A DNA stretch of 64,000 nucleotides from assembly GCF_004001065.1 (NCBI RefSeq), contig NZ_BIML01000008.1:62001-126000 (forward strand). Direction: 5' to 3'. This DNA is from Paenibacillus xylaniclasticus. GTDB lineage: Bacteria > Bacillota > Bacilli > Paenibacillales > Paenibacillaceae. Positions within the stretch are counted from its first letter, which is position 1. Each line of letters starts with the position of its first letter. This document shows, piece by piece, positions 25,968 to 35,195 of the stretch. Position numbers and translations under genes: made by a program. Under the pieces are notes generated by a model that did no database searches, was not told the origin of the DNA, and saw only the letters and a program-made list of their open reading frames with translations.

Positions 25968-26855
25968 GTGAGGAAGTCTTTAATCTTTGTACTTGTCTTA
26001 TGTTTACTCCTCGTTATGATGGGCTGCAGCAAAGCAGCGGATAAGAAAGAGGAGATTATTGGCTGCACGGAGGAAGATTGTGCACTAGTATACGATGGGG
26101 CTGAATACATCACTTACAATACAACGTTAAAGTCGAAAAGCGGAAAAATTTCATCTGAGGATAACGAATTCCAATATCGATTGTTTCAGGACGATCGCTA
26201 TATAACGTCTGGCAACTCCATGACGAATCATTTCAAAATTATGGAACGCTCTAATACTCGGTTGCTAACCGTATATGAGCATGACAATGAAAATGAGGCC
26301 TTGTTTCCATTTGCCATTATCGATGGTCAATATGTTTATGCAGTGATGGAGTATAAAGGTGATCGCCAGAAATTCGTCGGACTATTTCGCTTGAATAGCA
26401 GCGGAGATCTCGAACAGCTTAAGACGAATCAGAGCGAAATGACGGACAAAATTTTTGGCATCGGGATCCATGCTGAGGATAATGTTTACACGCTCCTGTA
26501 CGATAATGGGAAACAAGATTTATATAAAACAGACCCTTCGCTCGCTTCCTTCGAGCTTGTAGCCGAGGATGTCAGTCGGACGCTCAGTACGCTTAAGGAT
26601 GAGGTCTGCTATATGAAGGATCAATCGCTGTACTGCGGCAAAGCTCCTGTGCAGAAGCTGAACGCGGGAACGGCGCTGGCCTGGGTTATCGCTGACCGAT
26701 ATGTACTCGAAGTCGATGATACAGGCAACTATCAGGTGAAAGAACTGCAGGATGGGAAGGAGCTGTTATCTGGAGCCCGATATATCGGGTACAATCATGA
26801 TGGCTCGCAGATTGTCATCTATAGTGAAGGAAAGATGGATGTATTGGAGGGCTAA
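25968..26855 (+). CDS. Lipoprotein of unknown function in the ABC module
   Basis: The start is GTG behind GGAGGG. The 295-residue precursor has a lipobox ending at C20 (LVMMGC). The mature part looks like a repeated beta structure (short strands with DDRYIT, GQYVYA, EDNVYTL and DRYVLEV), suggestive of a propeller-like fold, but no family is recognised. Two close cysteines (GCTEEDC, about residues 33-39) and another pair near CYMKDQSLYC may form disulfides. It ends three bases before the ATPase gene, so the two are translationally close and probably functionally linked, perhaps as sensor, chaperone or immunity factor. Confidence 0.75.
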   Translation: MRKSLIFVLVLCLLLVMMGCSKAADKKEEIIGCTEEDCALVYDGAEYITYNTTLKSKSGKISSEDNEFQYRLFQDDRYITSGNSMTNHFKIMERSNTRLLTVYEHDNENEALFPFAIIDGQYVYAVMEYKGDRQKFVGLFRLNSSGDLEQLKTNQSEMTDKIFGIGIHAEDNVYTLLYDNGKQDLYKTDPSLASFELVAEDVSRTLSTLKDEVCYMKDQSLYCGKAPVQKLNAGTALAWVIADRYVLEVDDTGNYQVKELQDGKELLSGARYIGYNHDGSQIVIYSEGKMDVLEG

Positions 26856-26858
26856 CTA

Positions 26859-27464
26859 TTGAGCTCCATTATCGAGCTTCGACACGTTAACAAGACGTAT
26901 AAACGAAAAGTGCTCGATGATTGCACCTACTCGTTTCCCCGCACAGGACTTTACGCCATTTATGGCGTTAGCGGAAGCGGGAAGTCAACTCTGTTAAATC
27001 TATTGGCCGGATTCGAAAAGCCGGACAGCGGAGAGATACGATTCGGCTTTCGGGGCATCGAATATGTTATGCAGGAGCATATGCTGCTTACGAACTGCAG
27101 CCTGAAGGAAAACTTATGGATCAAATTGAACGTAACGGAGCATAGTCCACGTGACTATGATCGAATGATCCATGACACCTGTGCCCGATTAAATATTGAT
27201 CATCTTATCGAAGAGAAGGTAGCGGTACTCTCTGGAGGGGAAAAGCAGCGCGCATCGTTAGCCCGTGCTCTCCTTGATATGCCCGAGGTTATTCTATTGG
27301 ATGAACCGACGGCAAGCATCGATCACGATCTAAGACATGGTCTGCTTGAATTGCTGCTTACTCTCTCTAAGGAAAGGCTGCTGATTGTAACGACACATGA
27401 TCCGTTAGTTAATCAATATGCGGACATCACGCTGCAGTTGGAAAGAGGGCGTTTGCTTGAATAG
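26859..27464 (+). CDS. ABC transporter ATP-binding protein
   Basis: A compact 201-residue nucleotide-binding domain with Walker A GVSGSGKS (36-43), Q-loop YVMQEHMLL, signature LSGGEKQR (about 129-136), Walker B VILLDEP and the switch His in TTHD. It groups by appearance with the short LolD/MacB-like and bacteriocin-export ATPases. TTG 26859 is the start, after GGAGGG overlapping the end of the lipoprotein gene. Its stop overlaps the start of the permease gene. It should power the permease in exporting or mechanically releasing something at the membrane. Confidence 0.9.
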   Translation: MSSIIELRHVNKTYKRKVLDDCTYSFPRTGLYAIYGVSGSGKSTLLNLLAGFEKPDSGEIRFGFRGIEYVMQEHMLLTNCSLKENLWIKLNVTEHSPRDYDRMIHDTCARLNIDHLIEEKVAVLSGGEKQRASLARALLDMPEVILLDEPTASIDHDLRHGLLELLLTLSKERLLIVTTHDPLVNQYADITLQLERGRLLE

Positions 27465-28653
27465 AGGGCTAGTCGTCAAAATACTTCGCAAAAAAACGCA
27501 TCACTTTGCCACAATTTCATTGATTATCCTAGTTGTTTCGTTGATGCTGCTGAATTTTATGTTTGCTTATTTGGCCAATCAATATGAGATGATCAACAGA
27601 GATTACTTAAAGAACAACAATGTGAAGGTGATTCATGTCGATCGAGCGGCTGAGGGGAATGACAGCTCGCGGGCTATTCGAATGAGCGATAAGGAAGAGA
27701 TTAATCAACTGCTCGCCGCAAATGGTCTATCGGAAAAAGCTAAAGCTTATCGAATCTATAATGTGCCTGCAGTGTTCGATTCTTCGATGACAACCGCATA
27801 CTCCATACTAGGCGTAGGCGAGGAATTAGCTTTCTTAATTAGCGATACCTGTACGCTGAAGGATAACAGTATATGCGTGAAGGAATCACTATCCGCAACG
27901 ATGACGATTAAGGTTCCGGTCGTGGAGATTAAAGATGGCGGGTATTCCTCGAATGAGACGGTAGACTTATCAATCGAAGCAGAGTCAGGCGCAACCAGCG
28001 AAAATTCGATTTTTATCCATTCTATACCGAATAATAATCAGGCTTATGTGAACGAGAACGTAGCCTTACATTTGCTCGATCTTATGTTTCAAGGCACGGG
28101 GAACAGCAAGGAGTATATTAGAGAGTCTCATCTGGAGAAGATTATTGTTTATGTGAAGGATATTAAGGACGTCGATCAGGTCGGCAAGCTTCTAAAGAAT
28201 AATCGATATTATACCAGCTACACGTTCAGCAGCTTCGATAATTTCTCCATTAATATCAGTTCGACGCTTGTTATGCTTTTGTCGATCGGGATTGTGTTCG
28301 TACTTGCTTCTATTCTTACGGCGGCATTGCTGCTCGTCAACTATCTAAGACTTCAGAAGAAAGAGGTTGCAATTCTTAAGCTTAATGGATACGACAGCCA
28401 AAGCATTAAACAGATTTATACCAGACTAGTGTTCATCATGCTGTCTCGGATTATGATTGTGGCAGCGTTCCTCTATTGTGTCACCTCTTTCATCGAGCCT
28501 CTGCATTCAGAATTGAAGTATTTTCCTATTATTGCTCTGATTGATTTATTCATCTTACTGTTCACCTTCCTGCTTGTATATTGGTTCGGAGTCCGAACGA
28601 TTAGCCGTATGCACATGATGGATTTACTGAAGAAAGGCAAGGAGTTTGAGTGA
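27457..28653 (+). CDS. MacB/FtsX-type ABC permease
   Basis: The 398-residue protein, starting at TTG 27457 inside the end of the ATPase gene, has one N-terminal helix (HFATISLIILVVSLMLLNF), an extracellular domain of about 210 residues and three C-terminal helices. This is the four-helix layout of MacB, FtsX and LolC proteins. The cytoplasmic RLQKKEVAILKLNGYDSQSI loop after helix two is the coupling segment typical of the family. It forms a transporter with the preceding ATPase. The lipoprotein and secreted protein upstream are candidate partners or cargo. Confidence 0.85.
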   Translation: MNRGLVVKILRKKTHHFATISLIILVVSLMLLNFMFAYLANQYEMINRDYLKNNNVKVIHVDRAAEGNDSSRAIRMSDKEEINQLLAANGLSEKAKAYRIYNVPAVFDSSMTTAYSILGVGEELAFLISDTCTLKDNSICVKESLSATMTIKVPVVEIKDGGYSSNETVDLSIEAESGATSENSIFIHSIPNNNQAYVNENVALHLLDLMFQGTGNSKEYIRESHLEKIIVYVKDIKDVDQVGKLLKNNRYYTSYTFSSFDNFSINISSTLVMLLSIGIVFVLASILTAALLLVNYLRLQKKEVAILKLNGYDSQSIKQIYTRLVFIMLSRIMIVAAFLYCVTSFIEPLHSELKYFPIIALIDLFILLFTFLLVYWFGVRTISRMHMMDLLKKGKEFE

Positions 28654-28672
28654 CGTATTTCTCAATTCATGA

Positions 28673-30106
28673 ATGGGGGGAACGATCATAAAAGCATCGA
28701 GGTGGCAACTCAAAGCGGTTGCATTATGGTTAAGTGCGGGGCTGGCTGTAACTGGACTATCAGCATGCAGTGTGGACCGTGACAGCACGAAGAATGAGAA
28801 AGAGCAGGTGCTTCGTATAGTCGGAGGATACGGCGATATGGGAGTAGAAGGCGAAGCGCTGCGCCAATGGACCGAAATCTATCAATTTACTCATCCGAAC
28901 GTAACGCTGGAATACGTATCTGTTCCTGAACCGGCGGAGGGCGATCAGGAGAACTCGCTTGATAAGCTGAAGGAAGTGCTGACAGGCCCAGAGCTGCCGG
29001 ATCTCGTGTGGGTCGATCTCGATCAGATTCCGGAGCTCGCCAGCAGCAATCTGCTGTCCCCGCTTGATCCGCTAATTAAGAAGGATCATTATGATACATC
29101 CGGTATTGTACCTGCGGTTCTGGAAGGATTGAGGTCGGCTGGCGAGGGTACCTTGTATGCGCTGGCGCCTCAGTTCAGCGCTTCAGTTATGATCTATAAC
29201 AAGGATGTATTCAATCAAGCCGGAGTTGATTTGCCTTCTGATGGGATGACATGGGGCCAGACATTCGAGCTTGCAAGCCGAGTTGCAAAGCCTAATCAGC
29301 AGAAGCCGCTGTATGGCTTCTCTTTCTCTGCTTGGGAAGGCGGGGATGGTTTCTGGGAGGCGCAGCAGTATATGGCTCCACTGAATGTAAATTTTTTTGA
29401 CGCTAAAGGCGAGAAGGTGGCTGTGGATACGCCAGGCTGGGCCAAAGCTTGGAGCACCATCATTAATCTGAAGAAGAGCGGCGTGATCCCGCCCGCAGCC
29501 GATAGCAGTGAGCCAATGACGGAACCAGAGGAATACAATCCCGTACAAGGCGATCTCTTTCTGTCCGGACGAACAGCTATGGCGATTGTCGATTACAGCT
29601 ATTTGAGTGATGTCGTCCAGTACAACAAAACAGCTGCTGAGGGCCAAGAGGGCTATAGTCGGATCAATTGGGACATTGTAACGGTACCCGCACATGACGA
29701 AGCGCCGGGAGTGGGCGGCGACATCAATATGAACGGAATATTCGCGATTAACGCTAACGCTGCGAACCCGGAAGCAGCATGGGAATTCATCAAGCTGTTG
29801 AACAGCGAGGCATGGGCTCGAACGAAGGCAAATGCCGTGCCCGACATGGTCTCTTGGCAGAAATATATTAGGAAAATTGACGGTCTTGAATACCATGTGG
29901 AAGCTTTCTTCAAGATGAAGCCCGTTCGGGTTCAGCCGTTATGGAGCAATCCGGTGTTTCGCAGCGTTCCGCGTGCTTACGAAATCGTCGATCTCGGGAC
30001 GGTAAAATTCAATGAAGCGCTCAGCGGACAAAAATCGGTGGAGCAAGCGCTAAAGGAATGGCAGTCCGAAGGAGAGGCGAAGCTTGAACTGCTTCGTCAG
30101 TCCTAA
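28673..30106 (+). CDS. Extracellular solute-binding lipoprotein (family 1)
   Basis: This 477-residue protein resembles sugar-binding lipoproteins of ABC importers: signal with lipobox VTGLSAC, then LPDLVWVDLDQIPEL, the AGVDLPSDGMTWGQTFELA segment and NPEAAWEFIKLLNS. No permease or ATPase for sugar import is adjacent, so it is an orphan here and may sense rather than transport. The only ATG (28673) has no ribosome site, whereas GGGGGGAA lies at correct distance before an in-frame ATA at 28688 (ATA AAA GCA TCG), so the true start may be non-canonical. A hairpin follows the stop. Confidence 0.85.
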   Translation: MGGTIIKASRWQLKAVALWLSAGLAVTGLSACSVDRDSTKNEKEQVLRIVGGYGDMGVEGEALRQWTEIYQFTHPNVTLEYVSVPEPAEGDQENSLDKLKEVLTGPELPDLVWVDLDQIPELASSNLLSPLDPLIKKDHYDTSGIVPAVLEGLRSAGEGTLYALAPQFSASVMIYNKDVFNQAGVDLPSDGMTWGQTFELASRVAKPNQQKPLYGFSFSAWEGGDGFWEAQQYMAPLNVNFFDAKGEKVAVDTPGWAKAWSTIINLKKSGVIPPAADSSEPMTEPEEYNPVQGDLFLSGRTAMAIVDYSYLSDVVQYNKTAAEGQEGYSRINWDIVTVPAHDEAPGVGGDINMNGIFAINANAANPEAAWEFIKLLNSEAWARTKANAVPDMVSWQKYIRKIDGLEYHVEAFFKMKPVRVQPLWSNPVFRSVPRAYEIVDLGTVKFNEALSGQKSVEQALKEWQSEGEAKLELLRQS

Positions 30107-30116
30107 TGGTTACAAC

Positions 30117-30150
30117 ACCAAACACTGACCTCAGCGTCAGTGTTTGGTTA
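30117..30150 (+). terminator. Hairpin after the solute-binding protein gene
   Basis: ACCAAACACTGAC and GTCAGTGTTTGGT form a perfect 13-bp stem with a six-base loop. The following T-run is poor, so termination may be partial. Confidence 0.7.
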
Positions 30151-30242
30151 TACCGTGACAATGAATGCGGAATAAAAGCGGTTGGCTGCTCCAAAATTAT
30201 TGGTCATTCAATAGGGGGAATTCATTCCTTCTGGGATTCCCC

Positions 30243-30649
30243 CTATTTCTTCATCCACTCCTCATGCCATTCCGGCCAATTCAAGTCTGTCAGCTCTTCT
30301 AAGGACAGTCCGTCCAAGGAATAGGCTTCATTCCCTGCTAATGCAGGGGCATACCGATCCTTATTAATAATGGTCGAGTATCCTCCGATCACTTGTCCGT
30401 CTGTAAGCATGATTGCAATTTCTACACCCCAACCGTGTTTTTCGAAAATGTCTCCATATTTTATCTCCAGCGGAGAGTTCGTCACTTCAAAAATGTAGGT
30501 CGAGATTAATTGGCCGAGATATCGGTCAGGCGCTTCCTTCTGGACGCCCCAGTCAGCCATTCTATAAGGCTTGACCAATTCTTCTCGAGTCCAACAAGGA
30601 GCAGTAACTCTAGGATTGTGATTATTACGATGATTGCAGTACGCCTCAT
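30243..30649 (-). pseudogene. Small exported or membrane protein gene with an apparent frameshift
   Basis: An ATG at 30649 with AAAGGAG upstream opens a frame with a convincing hydrophobic N-terminus (MRRTAIIVIITILELLLLVG). That frame then loses sense and stops near 30512. The adjacent frame carries the likely body of the protein, from EELVKPYRMADWGVQKEAP to a stop at 30243 (ending EWHEEWMKK). Joining them near 30590-30600 would give one protein of about 134 residues. No family is recognised. This is either a pseudogene or a one-base sequence error. Confidence 0.6.
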
Positions 30650-30944
30650 GTCTAATCTCCTTTATATAAGGATGGCATGGCCCAATGAAACGGTGTGGAG
30701 CTGATCTACCATCTATTAAATCTGAGATCGTATATCCTCTATAATATGTAAAAATTATACTATAGATGTAATTGTTCCGGTAATATGCAGGCTGCTTAGG
30801 CAATCGATGTTCATGAGATTCTTACAATCTTCAATACTCGATTAGAAAGCTTCTGGAATACAGTTATATAATAGAAGAGGAGGGGCCTTGGCATCACTGA
30901 ACCCGTTCCTCTCCTTTACTTACTAGATTCTGGGGGCGTAATCA

Positions 30945-32288
30945 TTGATTTTATCGAATAGAGCAGTGAATGCTTTATATTCTGACATGGACTATGAGCG
31001 TATGCGTGTATTGAATCCGGAGAGGGCGAGGGGCTCATTCCGTGATCCATTCGAGCGGGATTATGGGAGGGTTATTCACTCGGCGGCAATCCGGAGACTG
31101 CAGGCGAAAACGCAGGTAATTGGGATTGAGGAAGGCGATTTCCACCGGACGCGGCTGACGCATTCGTTGGAGGTAGCGCAGATAGCACGGGGAATCGTCG
31201 TCTATCTGAACGATACATGCCCGATTCTTCGCGATATCGGCGGCGCGATCGATAACTCTCTCGTGGAGACGGGGGCGCTTGCGCACGATATCGGGCATCC
31301 GCCGTTCGGCCATAAGGGCGAGAGGTCGTTGAATAAGCTGATGGTGAACGCCGGGGCGTGCGGCTTCGAAGGCAACGCGCAGACGCTGCGTATATTGACG
31401 AAGCTGGAAGGTCACAATGATGTCGGCTTAAAGCTGTCACGCGCAACACTGCTGTCGATCATGAAATATCCAATCCCGTTCTCGACAGCAACGAACGAGC
31501 GGTTCTATGCAGCGGACGAGAAGAATAAGCTGAAGCCGCCCAAGTCGAATGTATATGATGAGGATATAGAAGTGTTCCAGCAGCTATTAAGTGTATACTC
31601 GGAAGAGGAACGACAATATCTAACGGCTTATAATCGATGCGAAGGCAATGAGAGACATCACAAATCGGTTCATAAAACGCTGGAATGCTCGATCGTTGAG
31701 CTCGCAGATGATATCGCCTACAATACCTACGATGTGCAGGACGGCATGAAGCTTGGCTTGATTCGGTTGCGTCATCTGCAGAGTGTGATTGCTGAGATGA
31801 AGGATAGCATGGAAGGATTGGCGGACAAGTCAGCGAATGTGCTTAAGCTGACTACGGTAGAGTCGGCAGAGGAGCAAGAGACGATGAGACAGTTCTTCGC
31901 TGATCTGGTCAATTTGTTCATTCGAAGCGTTAAGCTCGTTCAGACGAACCCGGACAGCTTCTCACCTCGCTTCCGTTATAAAGCAGAGATGAGCGTGCAG
32001 GCTAAGCAATTGCTTGCTGTTCTTAAGGAACGGCTGGTGGAGCCGAACATTATTTTCTCGCAGCGCGTTCAGACGATGGAGTGGAAGGGCTCGTTCATGG
32101 TGGAGAGGCTGTTCGACGCGATGATGAACGACAAGCTGCTGCTTCCGGAGGAATATCGCAAGGATTGGGCGGATGGGCGCGAAGCCCGGCTAGTATGCGA
32201 CTATATTGCCGGCATGACCGATTCCTACGCGCTTAAAATGTATGCCCGATTGTTCGATGTGAAGCCGGGCAAGCTGTTTGATATATGA
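30945..32288 (+). CDS. dgt: Deoxyguanosinetriphosphate triphosphohydrolase-like HD protein
   Basis: A 447-residue HD-domain enzyme that splits dNTPs into nucleoside and triphosphate. The sequence shows the family's metal ligands: H in TRLTHSLEV (about residue 72), HD in LAHDIGHPPFGHKGE (about 113-127) and the distal Asp in ELADDIAYNTYD. Length and order fit the Dgt family rather than a smaller HD hydrolase. The start is TTG 30945 with GGGGG upstream. It is a single gene ending in a strong terminator. Confidence 0.92.
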   Translation: MILSNRAVNALYSDMDYERMRVLNPERARGSFRDPFERDYGRVIHSAAIRRLQAKTQVIGIEEGDFHRTRLTHSLEVAQIARGIVVYLNDTCPILRDIGGAIDNSLVETGALAHDIGHPPFGHKGERSLNKLMVNAGACGFEGNAQTLRILTKLEGHNDVGLKLSRATLLSIMKYPIPFSTATNERFYAADEKNKLKPPKSNVYDEDIEVFQQLLSVYSEEERQYLTAYNRCEGNERHHKSVHKTLECSIVELADDIAYNTYDVQDGMKLGLIRLRHLQSVIAEMKDSMEGLADKSANVLKLTTVESAEEQETMRQFFADLVNLFIRSVKLVQTNPDSFSPRFRYKAEMSVQAKQLLAVLKERLVEPNIIFSQRVQTMEWKGSFMVERLFDAMMNDKLLLPEEYRKDWADGREARLVCDYIAGMTDSYALKMYARLFDVKPGKLFDI

Positions 32289-32296
32289 TGACATAA

Positions 32297-32326
32297 GGAA
32301 AAAGCCTCTTTGCAGAGGCTTTTTCC
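32297..32326. terminator. Terminator between dgt and the xylanase gene
   Basis: GGAAAAAGCCTC and GAGGCTTTTTCC form a perfect stem with a short loop. The symmetric A and T runs allow use by both convergent genes. Confidence 0.9.
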
Positions 32327-32342
32327 GTTCGGCTATACGAAC

Positions 32343-33476
32343 CTAATTGATTTCCAAATAATCGAGGAACGCATCCCATTGCCCGTTATCGGCTGTAAGA
32401 ATGAGCTCGACCTGTTGATTTCCGGTTCCCGTATTGACGTTGTTTATCGTATAGACTGCAGGATAGCTGCCGCCGTAATAGAAGGTGCCCTTCGTCACGC
32501 CGCCGACCTTCAGATCGACTCTAGCCATTTGGGAGTTGTTCGAAGCGCCGCGGAGCGAGAAGTTGTTCGTGCTTTTCGTAAAGTTATGCGTGAATTTCAC
32601 CGAGTCGTTGTTAGCGTATAGTGCTACACCATTGAACGGAGAGTAGATATTGCCAGTGTATTGGCCGCTCTTCGTCATGTTCTCGGCTTCAATTCTCGTC
32701 GTTCCACCTGTATTACCGCCGCCATTGTTGCCTCCTCCATTGTTGCCGCCGCCGTTATTGCCACCGCCCGTATTACCGCCGCCGCCGTTGCCGCCGATTG
32801 TAATCGTATTGCTTGTAATTGTCGCGCTTCCGCTGCTTTGGTAGCCTTCTACCGTGAGCGATACTTCGTACATTTTGCCCAGCTGCATGCCTCTGCTTGC
32901 CCAAGCATTGAAGTGATCGGTTACCGAGATTGTGCCGCTCGTACGCTTCGACGTCCGGACGCTCCAATACTGCTGGAACGTTGCCGTGCCTTTAATGGAA
33001 GGCTGGTTCACACGAGTCGTCTCATAAATGTCGTAGGTGCCGCCGTCAACGGTGATCGTACCTTTGGACGAGGCGCCAGGAGGACGCCAGCTGCCCCAGC
33101 TGTCGACGATATAATACTCGACGAGCGGGTCAACCGACCATCCATAGATGCAGAGATAAGAGTTGCCGTTCGGAGAATAGTTAGCGCTGTAATTGACCGA
33201 GATGTTGCCGATTTGCTGGTGGGTCTGTGTTTCATTGAATTTTTTGCCTTTACGGAATAACGCATTGTTAATGTTGCTCCACGTCGCACTGAAGGTGCCG
33301 CCGCTGTTAAGCGTCATGCTTGTGTTCCCGGAATCCTTCCATAGCTCATAATAGTAGCCGTCATGGGTGCCGGACTCATTATTCGTAATCGTTACGGCGT
33401 TCGCGACGCCTGCTGGCAATGCGAGTGTGAAGCTGAGCAGCATGGCCAGCATCCATTTCATTTTTCTTGGTTTCAT
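32343..33476 (-). CDS. Secreted GH11 endo-1,4-beta-xylanase with CBM36
   Basis: The 377-residue precursor begins at ATG 33476 after GGAGGAAG. A signal peptide (1-27, ANA before VTIT) precedes a GH11 jelly roll with catalytic Glu120 (PLVEYY, nucleophile) and Glu210 (LTVEGYQ, acid/base). A Gly/Asn linker made of repeated GGGNN units (about 228-258) leads to a C-terminal CBM36 domain (about 260-377, from RIEAENMT to [11 protein letters not shown]), which binds xylan with calcium. The enzyme hydrolyses xylan outside the cell. It is a single gene with no nearby xylose genes. Confidence 0.95.
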   Translation of the reverse strand: MKPRKMKWMLAMLLSFTLALPAGVANAVTITNNESGTHDGYYYELWKDSGNTSMTLNSGGTFSATWSNINNALFRKGKKFNETQTHQQIGNISVNYSANYSPNGNSYLCIYGWSVDPLVEYYIVDSWGSWRPPGASSKGTITVDGGTYDIYETTRVNQPSIKGTATFQQYWSVRTSKRTSGTISVTDHFNAWASRGMQLGKMYEVSLTVEGYQSSGSATITSNTITIGGNGGGGNTGGGNNGGGNNGGGNNGGGNTGGTTRIEAENMTKSGQYTGNIYSPFNGVALYANNDSVKFTHNFTKSTNNFSLRGASNNSQMARVDLKVGGVTKGTFYYGGSYPAVYTINNVNTGTGNQQVELILTADNGQWDAFLDYLEIN

Positions 33477-34106
33477 CACATCTTCCTCCTTCGTTGTCAT
33501 CTTACATCGGTTATTCGGCCTGCTCTTGCTGTGAGAACAACGTTGTCCCAGCTAACAACAAGGTAGACGGAATATTCGATTGACCACCACCTCTCGAAGG
33601 AAAGATGAAAGCACTTACATTATTGATTATATCGAATTAAAGCTTTTCATCCAACAAAGAGACTATAGGTTTTACCTTACAAATTTTATATAAAAGTTGA
33701 TCATAAAATGAAGGGAAAGCCAATAGGGGAAAATTAACAAAAGAGGCCCTTAACGGGCCTCCTTGACGGTGGTTGATTTTGAGTTCATTGAATCTCTCAC
33801 TACTCGCTGTTAGCTGCTTTGGGCACCGCTTATTTTATAATAAGCGTGTGATTCAGAGATACTCTGCAGCACAACCCCTCGCTTCCTTAGCTTCGTGGTT
33901 AATTAATGCCTCCTGCAGTCCTTGTACCATTTGTCAGGTCCAATGGAGCCACACCTCTCATTCACCGTCCTTAGTATGATGCACCGCGGTGCGTCATCTT
34001 ATACATCCTCTGCGATAAAAAATCGTTCTTTTTTATTTTCAAAGTGGGGGTTTATGATCTATCCTTGATAAGACGATTATTATCCATAAAAAAAGGAGAT
34101 CTAACG
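33477..34106. other. Intergenic region between the xylanase and a lipoprotein gene
   Basis: About 630 bases. It holds the AT-rich promoter region of the xylanase gene, a minus-facing hairpin at 33730-33761 and an imperfect palindrome at 33976-33997 (ATGATGCACC with GGTGCGTCAT). Several minus-strand frames of 16-25 codons exist between them but none is convincing. A small RNA or peptide ending at the minus-facing hairpin is possible. Confidence 0.4.
33730..33761 (-). terminator. Minus-facing hairpin terminator with no assigned gene
   Basis: On the minus strand GAGGCCC-GTTAA-GGGCCTC is followed by TTTTGTTAATTTT, a good terminator. No annotated minus-strand gene lies directly upstream. Confidence 0.6.
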
Positions 34107-35087
34107 ATGCGTGCAATACGTTCAACGCTCGCTTGTTCGGCAGTCTTAGTATTGGGCATCTTGCTGCTGTTGTCCGGATGCACGAATGAGGATAGAAGCA
34201 GGGCTGGCGAAGAGCCCGAGCAGGACGAGCAGCAAAAGCTCACGTTAATTGGTGAGAATGTAGTCTCTGTTCGTTGGTCACCGGACGGGTCGAAGCTGGC
34301 AGCCGTGACAACGTCAGGCTATCTAAGCATCTATGAAGCCAGAGACGGAACGTTCGAGTTCGCCCGTTATGCAGATAAGAAAACAGGCTATATCAACGGA
34401 CGGTCACTCGCTTGGAGCGCAGATGGCAATAAAATTTATTACTATGATCGGCCAATTGATGAGATAACGAGGGAGCCCGCACCGCTAGAATATGGAAGTG
34501 TGCTGATGTCGGCTGACATCGTTACGGGCAAGGTAAAGTTGGTCCATTCCCATTTCATCGAATCTGTTAGCTCTATGGATGCCGCGGCGGATGGCAATAA
34601 ATTGTACATGAATACGTATGAGCGGCAGCAATACAGCCTTGTTACTTTTCAACTGCAGGAAGGCTTGCATCACGATATAACCCAATCATTATCAGTCGAG
34701 CCGGGAGGCGGCAGCCGTCTGTCGCGTGACGGAAGACTGCTGTTCGTGAATGAACGACAGCCGGAAGGAGACCGTTATCAAGGCGTAATCATCGAACTGG
34801 ATTCAGGCGAGAAGCGGGTCATAAGCGATCAGTATCTTAGCAATGCGTCATTCTCGCCAAATAGCCGCTGGCTTGCCTATATTGGAGATGATCATACGGT
34901 ATATGTCATCCCGACGAACGAACAAGCGGATGCTGCCGCAGCCATTGTCCGGCCTGAGGTAGGAGCTGTTGTAGTAGACTGGTCGCCATTAGGAGATCGG
35001 CTGGCGCTGTCGGCGCAAGAAGGCGAAGGCGGCCCAATGAAGCTGTATCTTATCGATGTGCCGCAGCCTTATCGCTTAGATACATAG
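34107..35087 (+). CDS. Lipoprotein with TolB/WD40-like beta-propeller
   Basis: The start is ATG 34107 behind AAAGGAG (the frame is open 21 codons further up without a site). The 326-residue precursor has a lipobox (LLLLSGC) and then repeated blade-like segments: VRWSPDGSKLAAVTTSG, LAWSADGNKIYYYD, RLSRDGRLLFVNE, FSPNSRWLAYIGDDH and DWSPLGDRLALSA. These are TolB/WD40-type strands that form a propeller on the outer surface. No enzymatic function is assigned. Confidence 0.85.
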   Translation: MRAIRSTLACSAVLVLGILLLLSGCTNEDRSRAGEEPEQDEQQKLTLIGENVVSVRWSPDGSKLAAVTTSGYLSIYEARDGTFEFARYADKKTGYINGRSLAWSADGNKIYYYDRPIDEITREPAPLEYGSVLMSADIVTGKVKLVHSHFIESVSSMDAAADGNKLYMNTYERQQYSLVTFQLQEGLHHDITQSLSVEPGGGSRLSRDGRLLFVNERQPEGDRYQGVIIELDSGEKRVISDQYLSNASFSPNSRWLAYIGDDHTVYVIPTNEQADAAAAIVRPEVGAVVVDWSPLGDRLALSAQEGEGGPMKLYLIDVPQPYRLDT

Positions 35088-35195
35088 TCTGATTAATGCT
35101 CCTTGGAATAAGCGGGACCAATAGGACAAGCATAAATCGGGAAAATGAGTTATAATAGACGCTTATAATGAAAGTGGTTCAGGAGTTGATTGTTT

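Noticed and set aside
33773-33979. Plus-strand 68-codon frame between the xylanase and lipoprotein genes
   Set aside because: It lacks a ribosome site and any recognisable feature.
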